Origin: an uncultured Vicinamibacterales bacterium
GTDB lineage: Bacteria; Acidobacteriota; Vicinamibacteria; Vicinamibacterales; UBA8438
NCBI GenBank assembly: GCA_958295905.1
Contig: OY282382.1
Span: 4,098,887 to 4,134,909, forward strand
Length of the DNA: 36,023 nt
Reading direction: 5' to 3'
Shown here: positions 1 through 8,938 of the stretch, piece after piece
How the letters are laid out: each line of letters opens with the position of its first letter
Position numbering within the stretch: position 1 is the stretch's first letter
Notes under the pieces: generated by a model
Seen by the model: the letters and a program-made list of their open reading frames with translations, nothing else
Databases searched by the model: none
What the model was told of the DNA's origin: nothing
Position numbers and translations under genes: made by a program

Positions 1-156
1 GCCATCAACTCTATGAGCGGACTGCATCCTCTCAGATCCGGCGGCCGCGGAGCATTGCCTTCCGTCAACCCGATCGATGACATGAATCAAGGCGCCTTCC
101 CGAACCCGGAAGGCCGGCACCGGACAGTGCAGATGAAGAAGCGCCGCAGACCAGGA
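1..156. other. Downstream flank of the histidine kinase gene, no gene seen
   Basis: No convincing coding sequence is visible here. The stretch follows the stop of the minus-strand histidine kinase. It contains a small hairpin, GCCTTCC (94-100) pairing with GGAAGGC (108-114) across a 7-nt loop, which could help end kinase transcription. No proper T-tract follows on the minus strand, so a terminator role is weak. The window edge prevents saying what lies further left. Confidence 0.4.
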
Positions 157-1812
157 TCAAGCCCGGGCTTCGATCTGCGGGCGGTCCAAGGCACGCGGAA
201 CCTCGACTGGCCGTCGAACCCCCGCGGGGGCCGCGGGCAGCAGAACCGTGAAGGCCGCACCGTGGCCGAGGCGGCTGTGGACTTCGATCCGCCCTCCGTG
301 CGCCTGTACGACGTGCCTGGCGATCGCCAGCCCGAGACCCGTCCCCGCCACCTCGGTACCCTCCGCGGCGACCCGGTAGAACTCGTCGAAGATACGTCTC
401 TGCTCGTGCGGCGCGATACCGATCCCGGCATCCGCGACGGCGACCGCCACCGCGTCGCCGCGTCGCCGCAGCTCCACGCGCACCCGGCGGCAGGACCCCG
501 AGTACTTCATCGCGTTGTCGAGCAGATTCACGAAGACCTGCGTCATCGCCGCCGCGTCGACGCGAACCTCGGGCAGGCCGGCATCCGGCGCGGCCACCGA
601 GATCGCGAATCCTCCCTGCGCGCGGCGGGTGTCGACCGCTCCCACCGCCGCGCCGACGACGTCCTCGATGGCCGCCGTCTCCGGGCGGTAGCGGACCTCC
701 GCCGACTCGATACGGCCGAAGCTCAGCACGTTGTCGACAAGGTGCCGCAGACGGCTGCTCTCCTGCTCGATGCGGCGCCCGTACTCGACGACCCGGTCCG
801 GCGCCGTGACCCGCCCGCAACGCAGGAGCTCCCCGAACACGGCCAGTGACGTCAGCGGCGTGCGCAGCTCATGGGACACGCCGGCCACGAACCCGTTCCG
901 GATCTGCGAGAGCCGCCGCTCGCGCCGCGCCGCCCGCCACGTGAGCAGCACCCCGCCGGTCGCCATCACCGACATCAGAATCGAGAGGACCCGGCTCGTC
1001 AGGGCGTTGGACTGCAGCACCTGCGCCGCGGCGGTGTGGCGGCTCCGCGCCGACAGCTCCAGGTCGCGGAACACGAAATCGAAACGGCCCGCCAGCGCAT
1101 CGTCCTGGCCCGGCCCGTCATGCATGGCCGCCACGACGCGCCCCGCGCCGTCCGCCACGCGCACGATCAGGTTGTCCCGCACGTCGGCGGCGAGCATGCC
1201 TTCCGCACCAGCGATGGCCCGGGGCAGGTAATCGCGTTCGAATCGACGCATATCGATGACGAAACCGACAAAACCGACGACCGCCGAATCGGCATTGGTG
1301 ACGAACCGGTAGACGACGCGGTTCTCGGCATCCAGTTCGTCCACGTAGATCTCGGATCGATTCAGATGCTGTATCCACTCCACTCGAAGGTATTGGCTGA
1401 CGCGGAATATCACCGCCTCCGTGGCCGGGTCGGCTCCGATGCCGATATCGCCGGTCTCGAGATCGTAGTACTGCGTCAGGCAGGAGCATCCATCGAGAGA
1501 TCCGGCGAACAGCAGGCTGGCCGCCGAGGTATCGACCCCATCGAAGTGCTGCGCAATCACATCGAACCGCTTCGCGGCGAGGGCGTCGCCGGGCACGGCC
1601 AGCATCTCCTGCGCCGCGTCCTCGTACGCCCGCCGCACGTCGGCCGCTACCGCCTCCAGATACTCCAAGAGGGTGGATTGGTGCGCAATCAGCTCTACCT
1701 GCGCCAGCCGACGGCTCGAGACGTACTGCAGGACGACGATCGCCAGCAGCGGGACGAGAACGACGGCAACTTCGAACCGCCACCTCCCATGGAAGGATCC
1801 GAGGTTGTGCAT
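157..1812 (-). CDS. Membrane sensor histidine kinase
   Basis: Sensor kinase of a two-component system, predicted in the inner membrane, 551 aa. Visible order: a first membrane segment at about residues 13-30, an extracytoplasmic sensor region of about 240 residues with no recognised fold, a second membrane segment at about 273-293, then the kinase core. The H-box is GVSHELRTPL with H314 as predicted phospho-acceptor; the N-box has N429 and N433; the G1 motif DAGIGI starts at 461; the F-box IFDEFYR is at 474-480; the G2 motif TGLGLAIARH is at 491-500. No HAMP domain is evident. The start at 1812 was preferred over upstream in-frame codons because a good AGGAGG ribosome site lies 5 nt before the ATG. 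The nearest response regulator is at 4623-5306, also minus strand but not adjacent; pairing is plausible but unproven. The ligand is unknown. Confidence 0.93.
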   Translation of the reverse strand: MHNLGSFHGRWRFEVAVVLVPLLAIVVLQYVSSRRLAQVELIAHQSTLLEYLEAVAADVRRAYEDAAQEMLAVPGDALAAKRFDVIAQHFDGVDTSAASLLFAGSLDGCSCLTQYYDLETGDIGIGADPATEAVIFRVSQYLRVEWIQHLNRSEIYVDELDAENRVVYRFVTNADSAVVGFVGFVIDMRRFERDYLPRAIAGAEGMLAADVRDNLIVRVADGAGRVVAAMHDGPGQDDALAGRFDFVFRDLELSARSRHTAAAQVLQSNALTSRVLSILMSVMATGGVLLTWRAARRERRLSQIRNGFVAGVSHELRTPLTSLAVFGELLRCGRVTAPDRVVEYGRRIEQESSRLRHLVDNVLSFGRIESAEVRYRPETAAIEDVVGAAVGAVDTRRAQGGFAISVAAPDAGLPEVRVDAAAMTQVFVNLLDNAMKYSGSCRRVRVELRRRGDAVAVAVADAGIGIAPHEQRRIFDEFYRVAAEGTEVAGTGLGLAIARHVVQAHGGRIEVHSRLGHGAAFTVLLPAAPAGVRRPVEVPRALDRPQIEARA

Positions 1813-1880
1813 GGCGTCCTCCTCACGTGTGTTTTTTATATGCCGAAGTGTGTCCATTTTATCTACACGCGACACCTGAG

Positions 1881-2073
1881 CGGCCCGTGGTGAAACCCGC
1901 GCCGCACCGAGAGCGGCGGGGCGCCGCCTGACAAGGCGTGAGGAGAAGAGCGCCTATGCTGTGAAACAGGCCCCGACGTTTCGCGGCGTTGGGTGGCAAC
2001 CGACGAACGACGCAGTCAGGCGGGACGCATCGCCGCTCGCATGCAGCGGGGACTGTCGCCGCGGGCTGCCAAG
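1881..2073 (+). repeat. Dispersed intergenic repeat, copy 1 (rearranged)
   Basis: Copy 1 of a three-copy repeat family (others at 9701-9889 and 15844-16046). It opens with the shared CGGCCCGTGG..GAACCCGCGCCGC block and ends with the best-conserved block around GGCGGGACGCATCGCCGCTC. The middle differs: about 45 bp present in the other copies is missing and about 35 bp of unrelated sequence is present before the GCAACCGACGAACGACGCAG block. The end lies about 25 bp from the stop of the crp-like gene at 2098. An inexact GC-rich hairpin can be drawn in the first block. No gene was accepted here. Confidence 0.75.
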
Positions 2074-2097
2074 AGACACACCCGAACGACCCGGCCG

Positions 2098-2781
2098 TCA
2101 GGCGTTCACCGGCCAGCCCACGTCATGGCGGACGGGGTCGATCCCGCGCAGTCCGGGCAGGTCCCGGATGATGAGGCGATCACCCCGCAATCGGATGACG
2201 CCGTCCCGCTGCAACCGGGTGAGCAACGCGGCCAACTGGCTGGCCGAGACCGCAAGCAGTCTCGCCAGCTCCCGGTGCGTGAACGGCAGGCGCATGTGCA
2301 CTTCCTTCTGCAGGTGGCCCGTGTCGTTGGCGTCGAGCAACCGGCGCAACAGGTGCCTGAGGCGGGTCTCCGCCGGCGCGTGGCCCCGATCGCCGGCGCG
2401 CTCGAGACGGTCGACCAGCTCGCGGCTGCACATCTGGGCGACGCGCCACGACAGGTCCGGATCCACCCGCACGAACCCGAGGAACCGTTCCCGCGCCAGC
2501 CCCCGCAGCGCGCAGTCGGTCACCGCGACCACGGAGACCGGCGTCTCCTGCCCTGCGATGACCGATTCGGCTCCCAGCAGCCAGCCGGGGAAACGCAGAC
2601 CGATGGTGGCGGGGACCCGATCGGGGGCCCGCCGTTCGAGCTTCACGATACCGTCCGCCAGCAACTGCACGCGCTCCGGTATCCAGCCCTGCGGCAGGAG
2701 CTCGGTGCCCGCCGGATGCGTCTCCGGCGGCGCCAGATGCGTCCGCCACCCGTGAATCTCCCCACTCCCCGCGGTTGTCAT
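2098..2781 (-). CDS. Crp/Fnr-family transcriptional regulator
   Basis: Predicted DNA-binding regulator of 227 aa with Crp/Fnr architecture: an N-terminal cyclic-nucleotide-binding-like beta barrel (about residues 15-120), a dimerisation helix, and a C-terminal winged helix-turn-helix (about 160-215, with LPFTHRELARLLAVSASQLAALLTRL as recognition region, here cited only by position 165-190). No N-terminal cysteine cluster is seen, so an Fnr-type iron-sulphur sensor is unlikely. The residues expected for classic cAMP binding are not clearly present either, so the effector is unknown. It starts 24 nt after the stop of another Crp/Fnr gene (2806-3537) on the same strand and is probably co-transcribed with it. 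A dispersed repeat lies just beyond its 3' end. Confidence 0.88.
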   Translation of the reverse strand: MTTAGSGEIHGWRTHLAPPETHPAGTELLPQGWIPERVQLLADGIVKLERRAPDRVPATIGLRFPGWLLGAESVIAGQETPVSVVAVTDCALRGLARERFLGFVRVDPDLSWRVAQMCSRELVDRLERAGDRGHAPAETRLRHLLRRLLDANDTGHLQKEVHMRLPFTHRELARLLAVSASQLAALLTRLQRDGVIRLRGDRLIIRDLPGLRGIDPVRHDVGWPVNA

Positions 2782-2805
2782 GCCGCCGCGCTCTCCCGAC
2801 CGCGT

Positions 2806-3537
2806 TCAGCAGCGCGGCGCGGCGTGCCCACGCGTGTCCACGGGGTTCGTCAGCACCCCGCCGCCTTCGATGTCGTCAGCCGCGAGCCTCCGAACGTCCG
2901 GAATGACGATGTACCCGTTGTTGATGCGAATGACCCCGTCGTCGCGAAGCTGCCGGAGAAGCCGGCTGAGATGCTCCGGCGTGACCGCGATGAGGCTGGC
3001 CAGCTCCCAGCGCTTCAGCGGCAGCGACAACCGCACTCCGTCACCGGCGCCGGACGATGATGCGGTCCCGGTGAGACGCCGGAGGATCCGCTCGAGACGC
3101 TCCCGGGACGTGGCGGTGCCGAGATCGGCCATCTGCTGAAACTGGCTCAGGACCTCGCGGCTGTGCATCTGGTGGACGTGCCAGGACAGCGCCTCGTGCT
3201 TCATCATCAGTTCGAGAAAGACCTGCCGGCTCAGCCGGCGCAGCCTGCACGGCGTCACCGCCACCGCGCTGGCTGGATGGGCCCGCAACACCAGCACCAG
3301 CGCCGCGCCCAGGATCCAGCCGGCCCCCCGCAGGCCGAGAATCTGCTCCCGCCCGTCCGATCCCGTCCGGACGAGCTTCGCCAACCCCTCCTCGACGTAG
3401 AACACGTCGCCCGGATCGCCCCCCTGCTGCATCAGCACCGTACCCACCGGGTACAACAGCGCCGAGGGCAGCGACGGAAGCCAGGAGTCCGGTCGATCGG
3501 TTCCGACGCCCGGTCTGTCTTGGAATTGGCCTTCCAT
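2806..3537 (-). CDS. Crp/Fnr-family transcriptional regulator, first of a tandem pair
   Basis: Predicted regulator of 243 aa with the same domain order as its downstream neighbour: a cNMP-binding-like barrel (about residues 25-140) and a C-terminal winged helix (about 170-230, with ELASLIAVTPEHLSRLLRQL as the helix-turn-helix). No Fnr-type cysteine cluster is visible. The two tandem proteins are clearly related but divergent, which suggests an old duplication or two independent family members. A minus-strand promoter-like TTGACA-N16-TACACT lies just upstream (3559-3586). This would give a very short leader, consistent with the lack of an obvious ribosome site. It is divergent from the toxin-antitoxin pair starting at 3712. 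Confidence 0.88.
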   Translation of the reverse strand: MEGQFQDRPGVGTDRPDSWLPSLPSALLYPVGTVLMQQGGDPGDVFYVEEGLAKLVRTGSDGREQILGLRGAGWILGAALVLVLRAHPASAVAVTPCRLRRLSRQVFLELMMKHEALSWHVHQMHSREVLSQFQQMADLGTATSRERLERILRRLTGTASSSGAGDGVRLSLPLKRWELASLIAVTPEHLSRLLRQLRDDGVIRINNGYIVIPDVRRLAADDIEGGGVLTNPVDTRGHAAPRC

Positions 3538-3558
3538 GCGCCGATCATGGGCGGGCGC

Positions 3559-3586
3559 AGTGTAAATGTCATCATCCCGCTGTCAA
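3559..3586 (-). promoter_or_regulatory. Predicted sigma70-type promoter of the crp-like pair
   Basis: On the minus strand, TTGACA (3586-3581) is followed after 16 nt by TACACT (3564-3559). The -35 matches the consensus fully and the -10 matches at four of six positions. The predicted transcription start, near 3552, lies about 15 nt before the start codon of the regulator at 3537. The stretch 3538-3711 is visibly more AT-rich than its surroundings. Confidence 0.5.
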
Positions 3587-3711
3587 AGTTGTCTGCAAGT
3601 TGTAAATATCTGGCGCCAAGCGCGGTATGTAGTGATAAAACATTGATGCGCGAAACATCTGCCACGGTTGACCTGCGCACGGTCGCTGACGCCCGGTGGC
3701 AAGGAGAGCGA

Positions 3712-4227
3712 GTGACCGTAGCCGACGCGACTCCCCTGATCGCCCTCGCCAGGATCCACAGGCTGGAGCTCCTGCACGAGCTCTACGACCAGGTGCTGAT
3801 CGGATCCGTCGTCAAGGCGGAGACGATCGATGCGGGCAGGTCCATCCGCGCGCTCGGCGTGGAGCGGATCGAGGCCGCCGTCGACGCCGGCTGGCTCCGG
3901 ATCGCCAGCTCGACCGACGCGGAAAACGACCTCATGCAACGCCTGTCGCAACGCTCCCGTCTGCATCAGGGCGAGGCCGAATCGATCGCGCTGGCCCGCA
4001 CGCGGAAGTTGCAGCTGGTCGTCGACGACAAGGAGGCTCGAAGCGTGGCGGGAACCCTCGGCGTGCGCCGGGTCGGCACGGTCAGCGTGCTGCTCGAGGC
4101 GCACTTGCGCCGCGGTCTCGGTCTCGACGCCCTGGAAAAGACCCTTCGGGATCTCGGCAAGACCCTCTGGCTCTCTCCGTCGGTGGTCGCCGAGATTCTG
4201 AGACGAGCCCGCAAGGCGAAGCGATGA
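3712..4227 (+). CDS. DUF3368 family PIN-like protein, probable toxin
   Basis: Predicted 171-aa protein of the DUF3368 family, PIN-domain-like proteins usually regarded as ribonuclease toxins. The N-terminus VTVADATPLIALARI carries the family acidic residue and hydrophobic helix; further acidic positions occur in VVKAETID and VVDDKEARSVAGTLGV near the middle. The GTG at 3712 was chosen because AAGGAG lies 5 nt upstream and because family members begin just before the S/ADxSPLI-like motif. The stop overlaps the ATG of the UPF0175 gene (ATGA at 4224-4227), so the two are translationally coupled. The pair is a typical type II toxin-antitoxin combination, but here the putative toxin gene comes first. 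Nuclease activity is inferred from the family only. Confidence 0.85.
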   Translation: MTVADATPLIALARIHRLELLHELYDQVLIGSVVKAETIDAGRSIRALGVERIEAAVDAGWLRIASSTDAENDLMQRLSQRSRLHQGEAESIALARTRKLQLVVDDKEARSVAGTLGVRRVGTVSVLLEAHLRRGLGLDALEKTLRDLGKTLWLSPSVVAEILRRARKAKR

Positions 4228-4541
4228 AGAAGGAACAGATGGTCGGAGCCAGGCTGCCGTCGGACCTGGTCCGTGAGCTCGAGTTCATCCAAAACGTCGA
4301 GCAGTCCGATCGCTCGACGACGGTGCGCCGTCTGCTCTCGAAGGCGGTCCGGGCATGGAAACTGGAGCACGCGGCCCGCGAGTACGGAGAGCGCAGGGTC
4401 TCGCTGGCCCGGGCCGCGCTTCTCGCCGGCGTCTCGCTGTGGGAGATGATGGACTACGCTCGATCGGGCAAGGTCTCGGTCCAATACGATCTCGACGACC
4501 TCGAGCACGACTTGGAGAGTCCGTCCGGCGAGGCCCCCTGA
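4224..4541 (+). CDS. UPF0175 family protein, probable antitoxin
   Basis: Predicted 105-aa antitoxin. The C-terminal part matches the UPF0175 pattern: ERRVSLARAALLAGVSLWEM at about 57-76, then a stretch ending in DLDDLEHDLE. The N-terminal 50 residues, with LPSDLVRELEFIQNVEQSDR followed by STTVRRLLSKAV, look like a ribbon-helix-helix DNA-binding region, which would let the protein repress its own operon. It overlaps the DUF3368 gene by 4 bp. The next gene downstream is convergent (response regulator), separated by a GC hairpin. The antitoxin role is inferred from family and context. Confidence 0.85.
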   Translation: MKKEQMVGARLPSDLVRELEFIQNVEQSDRSTTVRRLLSKAVRAWKLEHAAREYGERRVSLARAALLAGVSLWEMMDYARSGKVSVQYDLDDLEHDLESPSGEAP

Positions 4542-4601
4542 CGGCGGTCCCGGGCTTCGCCGCCGCCGACCCCGCCTGGACCCGGGAGCCCGTGACCAGT
4601 C

Positions 4602-4619
4602 CCCGCGGTTCCCCGCGGG
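4602..4619. terminator. GC hairpin between convergent genes
   Basis: A perfect 7-bp stem, CCCGCGG (4602-4608) with CCGCGGG (4613-4619), and a TTCC loop sit between the convergent antitoxin and response-regulator genes. No T-tract follows on either side, so it may be a weak bidirectional terminator or simply a GC-rich palindrome. Confidence 0.35.
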
Positions 4620-4622
4620 CGC

Positions 4623-5306
4623 CTATCCGGTGAACTTGTAGCCGACACGGTGGGCGGTGACGATCCAGCGGGGGGCCGACCCCTCGTCCTCGATCTTCTG
4701 GCGCAGCTTGGCGACATGCATGTCGACGGTGCGGCTCAGCGGCGACATGGCGTCGTGGTCCCAGACCGCGTCCAGGAGCTGATCCCGGCTCATGACCTCG
4801 CCGCGGTGCTCGATGAAGTGCTCGAGCAAACGGAACTCCCGCGGCAGCAACGTCAGCGATCGGCCGCCTTTCTCGACTTCGCGGGTTCGGAGATTCACAC
4901 TCACGTCACCGAACTCGTAGGTGCGCTCCCGTCCCGCGAACCGCCTGGTCCGCCGCAGCACCGCTTCCACGCGGGCCACGAGCTCGGTGAAGCTGAACGG
5001 CTTCGTCAGGTAGTCGTCCGCCCCCACCTTCAACCCGACCACCTTGTCGAGCTCCTCCCCCTTGGCGCTCAGCATGACGACCGGCACCGTGCTGCCCCGC
5101 GCCCGGAGGGTCCGGCACACTTCCACCCCGGTCAGCTTCGGCAGCATGACGTCGAGAATAACGAGGTCTATCCCAGGTTGGGCGGCCAGGCGCAAGCCGT
5201 CGGCGCCGTCGCCCGCGACCAGCGTCCCATAGCCCTCGCAGCGCAGCCCGTCGCACAGTCCCGCGGCCAGCGACTGGTCGTCCTCGACGATCAGAATCCT
5301 GCTCAC
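4623..5306 (-). CDS. OmpR-family response regulator
   Basis: Two-component response regulator, 227 aa. The receiver domain (about residues 1-115) has the acidic pair D9/D10, predicted phospho-acceptor D52 in LVILDVMLPK, switch residue S80 and K102 in TKPFSF. The C-terminal OmpR/PhoB winged helix (about 130-226) includes LLPREFRLLEHFIEHRGEVM and ends in AHRVGYKFTG. The GTG at 5306 was chosen because an AGGAG site lies 7 nt upstream and the receiver fold begins at once; longer in-frame extensions are not domain-like. It is not directly next to a kinase gene; the candidate partner is the kinase at 157-1812, separated by the crp pair and the toxin-antitoxin pair. Targets are unknown. Confidence 0.93.
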   Translation of the reverse strand: MSRILIVEDDQSLAAGLCDGLRCEGYGTLVAGDGADGLRLAAQPGIDLVILDVMLPKLTGVEVCRTLRARGSTVPVVMLSAKGEELDKVVGLKVGADDYLTKPFSFTELVARVEAVLRRTRRFAGRERTYEFGDVSVNLRTREVEKGGRSLTLLPREFRLLEHFIEHRGEVMSRDQLLDAVWDHDAMSPLSRTVDMHVAKLRQKIEDEGSAPRWIVTAHRVGYKFTG

Positions 5307-5455
5307 CAACGCGCTCCTCGACACTGCGGATGGCCGGCCGCCGCCGGGACGGGGCGCATCCCGGGGCGCACCCGCCATCCACACCCTCTCCACGGTTATC
5401 CACGATATCACCCGACCCGCCACCGCCCATCGCGGACGCTGCCCCAAGACCGCGG

Positions 5456-5482
5456 TTGACACTCTGCCGCAGAGACTGCTAA
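5456..5482 (+). promoter_or_regulatory. CIRCE-like HrcA operator 1
   Basis: TTGACACTC (5456-5464), 9-nt spacer, GACTGCTAA (5474-5482). Against the CIRCE consensus TTAGCACTC-N9-GAGTGCTAA this matches 15 of 18 positions with the exact spacer length. CIRCE is the binding site of the heat-shock repressor HrcA and is typical upstream of groESL. No hrcA gene lies in the window. Confidence 0.75.
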
Positions 5483-5485
5483 CAT
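5456..5485 (+). promoter_or_regulatory. Predicted groESL promoter overlapping CIRCE 1
   Basis: TTGACA (5456-5461) followed after 18 nt by TAACAT (5480-5485) gives a plausible vegetative promoter for groES. The -35 is perfect and the -10 matches four of six positions. It coincides with the first CIRCE-like operator, so a repressor bound there would occlude RNA polymerase. Confidence 0.5.
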
Positions 5486-5511
5486 TGTCAGTCCGTAACA
5501 GAGAGTGCCAA
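5485..5511 (+). promoter_or_regulatory. CIRCE-like HrcA operator 2
   Basis: TTGTCAGTC (5485-5493), 9-nt spacer, GAGTGCCAA (5503-5511). This matches the CIRCE consensus at 14 of 18 positions with the correct spacer. It starts 29 bp after operator 1 and lies in the expected 5' untranslated region of groES, 67 bp before the start codon. Confidence 0.6.
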
Positions 5512-5578
5512 CCCCTCCTCGATTCCACGCGAATCCGGGGAGGGATTCCTTCAACAACCCAAGGGAGTCGGACACACC

Positions 5579-5872
5579 ATGGCAATCAAGGTACGACCAC
5601 TTCACGACCGCCTCATCGTGCAGCGTCTCGAGGAGGAAGAGCAGCAAGTCGGCGGCATCATCATTCCGGACACCGCCAAGGAGAAGCCGCAGCAGGGCAG
5701 GGTCGTCGCCGTCGGCAAGGGCAAGGTCAAGGAGGACGGCGGTCTTCAGCCGATGGACGTCGCGGAAGGCGACACGATTCTGTTCGGCAAGTACTCGGGA
5801 CAGGAGATCAAGCTGGACGGCGAAGAGTATCTCATCATGCGGGAAGACGAGGTCCTGGGCGTCGTGCAGTAG
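5579..5872 (+). CDS. groES: Co-chaperonin GroES
   Basis: Full-length 97-aa GroES, the heptameric lid of the GroEL folding chamber in the cytoplasm. The sequence starts [20 protein letters not shown] and contains the mobile-loop region [18 protein letters not shown] (about 25-42) and the typical C-terminus [18 protein letters not shown] site precedes the ATG at a rather long spacing (about 11 nt). It is followed after 84 nt by groEL in the usual groESL order, behind a promoter overlapped by CIRCE-like operators, so heat-shock regulation by HrcA is expected. Confidence 0.97.
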   Translation: MAIKVRPLHDRLIVQRLEEEEQQVGGIIIPDTAKEKPQQGRVVAVGKGKVKEDGGLQPMDVAEGDTILFGKYSGQEIKLDGEEYLIMREDEVLGVVQ

Positions 5873-5941
5873 CCGGCGGCCGCGATATCACCCGGCAGGC
5901 GGCCGGCCGCGGCCGCGCCGGTCACGTCGAATTCGACCTGA

Positions 5942-7597
<1,656 letters not shown>

Positions 7598-7624
7598 GAA
7601 GCCCGTCGTCGGCAGAAAGATCAA

Positions 7625-7660
7625 GGGGGCGGGCACCACGCGGGTGCCGCCCCCATTTTT
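7625..7660 (+). terminator. Intrinsic terminator of groESL
   Basis: A long GC stem is formed by GGGGGCGG(G)CACC (7625-7637) and GGTGCCGCCCCC (7643-7654), with one bulged G and a short loop. A T-run (ATTTTT then CTTTCTT) follows directly on the plus strand. Position 28 bp after the groEL stop fits termination of the groESL transcript. Confidence 0.88.
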
Positions 7661-7762
7661 CTTTCTTGCAGCTCCGATCTCTCGGACGGCTCCCCGGAAT
7701 CAGCCCCGCCCGGAACCCTCGGCGGCAAACCAACCCCTTCCAGGAATCCGAGCTGTTTCTAC

Positions 7763-7842
7763 TTCTACAGCGCAGACTCCCGACCCTAACGCAAGGTGAA
7801 GGTCAGCTCGATGGTCACGAGCACCGCGACCGGTTCGCCGAA
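7763..7842. repeat. Duplicated tonB 3' end, outlying copy
   Basis: This 80-bp stretch is nearly identical (about 76 of 80 positions) to 7859-7938, which contains the last codons and stop of the TonB-like gene. The copies are offset by 96 bp. Read on the minus strand, the outlying copy still encodes the tail ending ELTFTLR and a stop codon, but lies beyond the gene's real stop and has no gene body. It looks like a tandem slippage product or the remnant of a second tonB-like copy. Confidence 0.85.
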
Positions 7843-7858
7843 GCGCCTCCGGAGCCGT

Positions 7859-7938
7859 TTCTACCGCGCAGACTTCCAACCCTAACGCAGGGTGAAGGTC
7901 AGCTCGATGGTCACGAGCACCGCGACCGGTTCGCCGAA
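7859..7938. repeat. Duplicated tonB 3' end, in-gene copy
   Basis: Partner of the 80-bp direct repeat at 7763-7842. This copy includes the functional stop codon (7882-7884) and the last coding residues of the TonB-like protein, plus about 23 bp beyond the stop. Confidence 0.85.
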
Positions 7939-8895
7939 CCGGGTGCCGGGAAGGAAGCGCCACTGCCGGGCGGCCTTGATCGCCTCCTCGTCGAGTCCAA
8001 AGACCCGGTCCAACGACCGGATCACCGTGACGTCGCCGACGGAGCCGTCCGGCAGGACCACCGCCTCGACCAGAACCACCCCCTGGATCTTGGCCCGCAT
8101 CGCCTCGGCCGTGTAGCGGGGGGTACCCTCCCGCAGCGGACGGGGCGTCTCGACGCCGTTGCCCGGCCTGAAGACACCGCCTCCGGTGCCGCCGCCCTCG
8201 CCGGGCCCCAAGCCGTCCCCCTGACCGGGCCCGATTCCCCCGCCCTCTCCTTCACCGGCGCCGCCGTCCGTTCCGCTCCCGGCCGAGGCGGGAGCACCGG
8301 TCAGCAGCTCATCCAGCAGTCCCGTACGCGTCTGGAGCGAGGCCTCCATCGGCAGGGCGGAGAGCTGCAGGTTCTGGGATTCAAGAGGTTCGGGCTCCGG
8401 TTCCGGCTCGGCCGGGGCTTCCACTTCCTCCGGCACTTCGATCGGAACGTCCAGATCGTCATCACCGGCCACTTCGACCTGACGCGGCAACTCCAGCGAC
8501 TCGTTCCCGCCGCCGCCGCCACCGCCGCCCGGACCCGCCTGCGGTATCCAGACGATGTTGTAGTTGGTTCGGTCGACCTCGAAGATCTCCTCGACGGGGG
8601 CGGCCCGGATGATGAGCAGGATCACCGCCACCCCGAGCACGTGACTCGCGAAAGATGCGCCGAGGGCGCCCCGGATCCGACCCCGCTGAACCCCGAGGAA
8701 GGGAACGTAGTCGGCGCCGCCTTCCGGACTGATGGACACCCAGCCGGTGGGCGCGCCCCCACCGGGCTCTCGGGGGCTGCTGCGCCCGGCGCCGCCGGCA
8801 GCAGGCTTCGCCTTCCGGCGGCGCCGCTCGGGCGGCGTGTAGGGCTTCCGGCCCGGGGAAAACGGGAGCGATCCGAGATTCAAGCTGTCGCTCAC
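7882..8895 (-). CDS. TonB-like energy transducer
   Basis: Predicted 337-aa inner-membrane protein that couples the proton-motive force to outer-membrane receptors. Order: a basic, Pro/Gly-rich cytoplasmic N-terminus of about 75 residues, one membrane segment (about 76-98, GVAVILLIIRAAP), a periplasmic Pro/Glu-rich stretch with a PEPEPEPE run (about 160-170), a Gly-rich linker (about 200-245) and a C-terminal TonB domain (about 255-337). That domain contains VVLVEAVVLPDGSVGDVTVI and AARQWRFLPG. The GTG at 8895 was preferred because an AAGGGGGG site lies about 6 nt upstream; in-frame extension to 9033 is possible but reads through repeat-like sequence. The cytoplasmic N-terminus is longer than in classic TonB. 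No exbB/exbD or receptor gene is nearby. The 3' end is duplicated downstream. Confidence 0.85.
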   Translation of the reverse strand: MSDSLNLGSLPFSPGRKPYTPPERRRRKAKPAAGGAGRSSPREPGGGAPTGWVSISPEGGADYVPFLGVQRGRIRGALGASFASHVLGVAVILLIIRAAPVEEIFEVDRTNYNIVWIPQAGPGGGGGGGGNESLELPRQVEVAGDDDLDVPIEVPEEVEAPAEPEPEPEPLESQNLQLSALPMEASLQTRTGLLDELLTGAPASAGSGTDGGAGEGEGGGIGPGQGDGLGPGEGGGTGGGVFRPGNGVETPRPLREGTPRYTAEAMRAKIQGVVLVEAVVLPDGSVGDVTVIRSLDRVFGLDEEAIKAARQWRFLPGTRFGEPVAVLVTIELTFTLR

Positions 8896-8938
8896 GCGAA
8901 GCCCCCCTTGGCCGGAAAGCGTCGCCTTCGGCTCCGCT

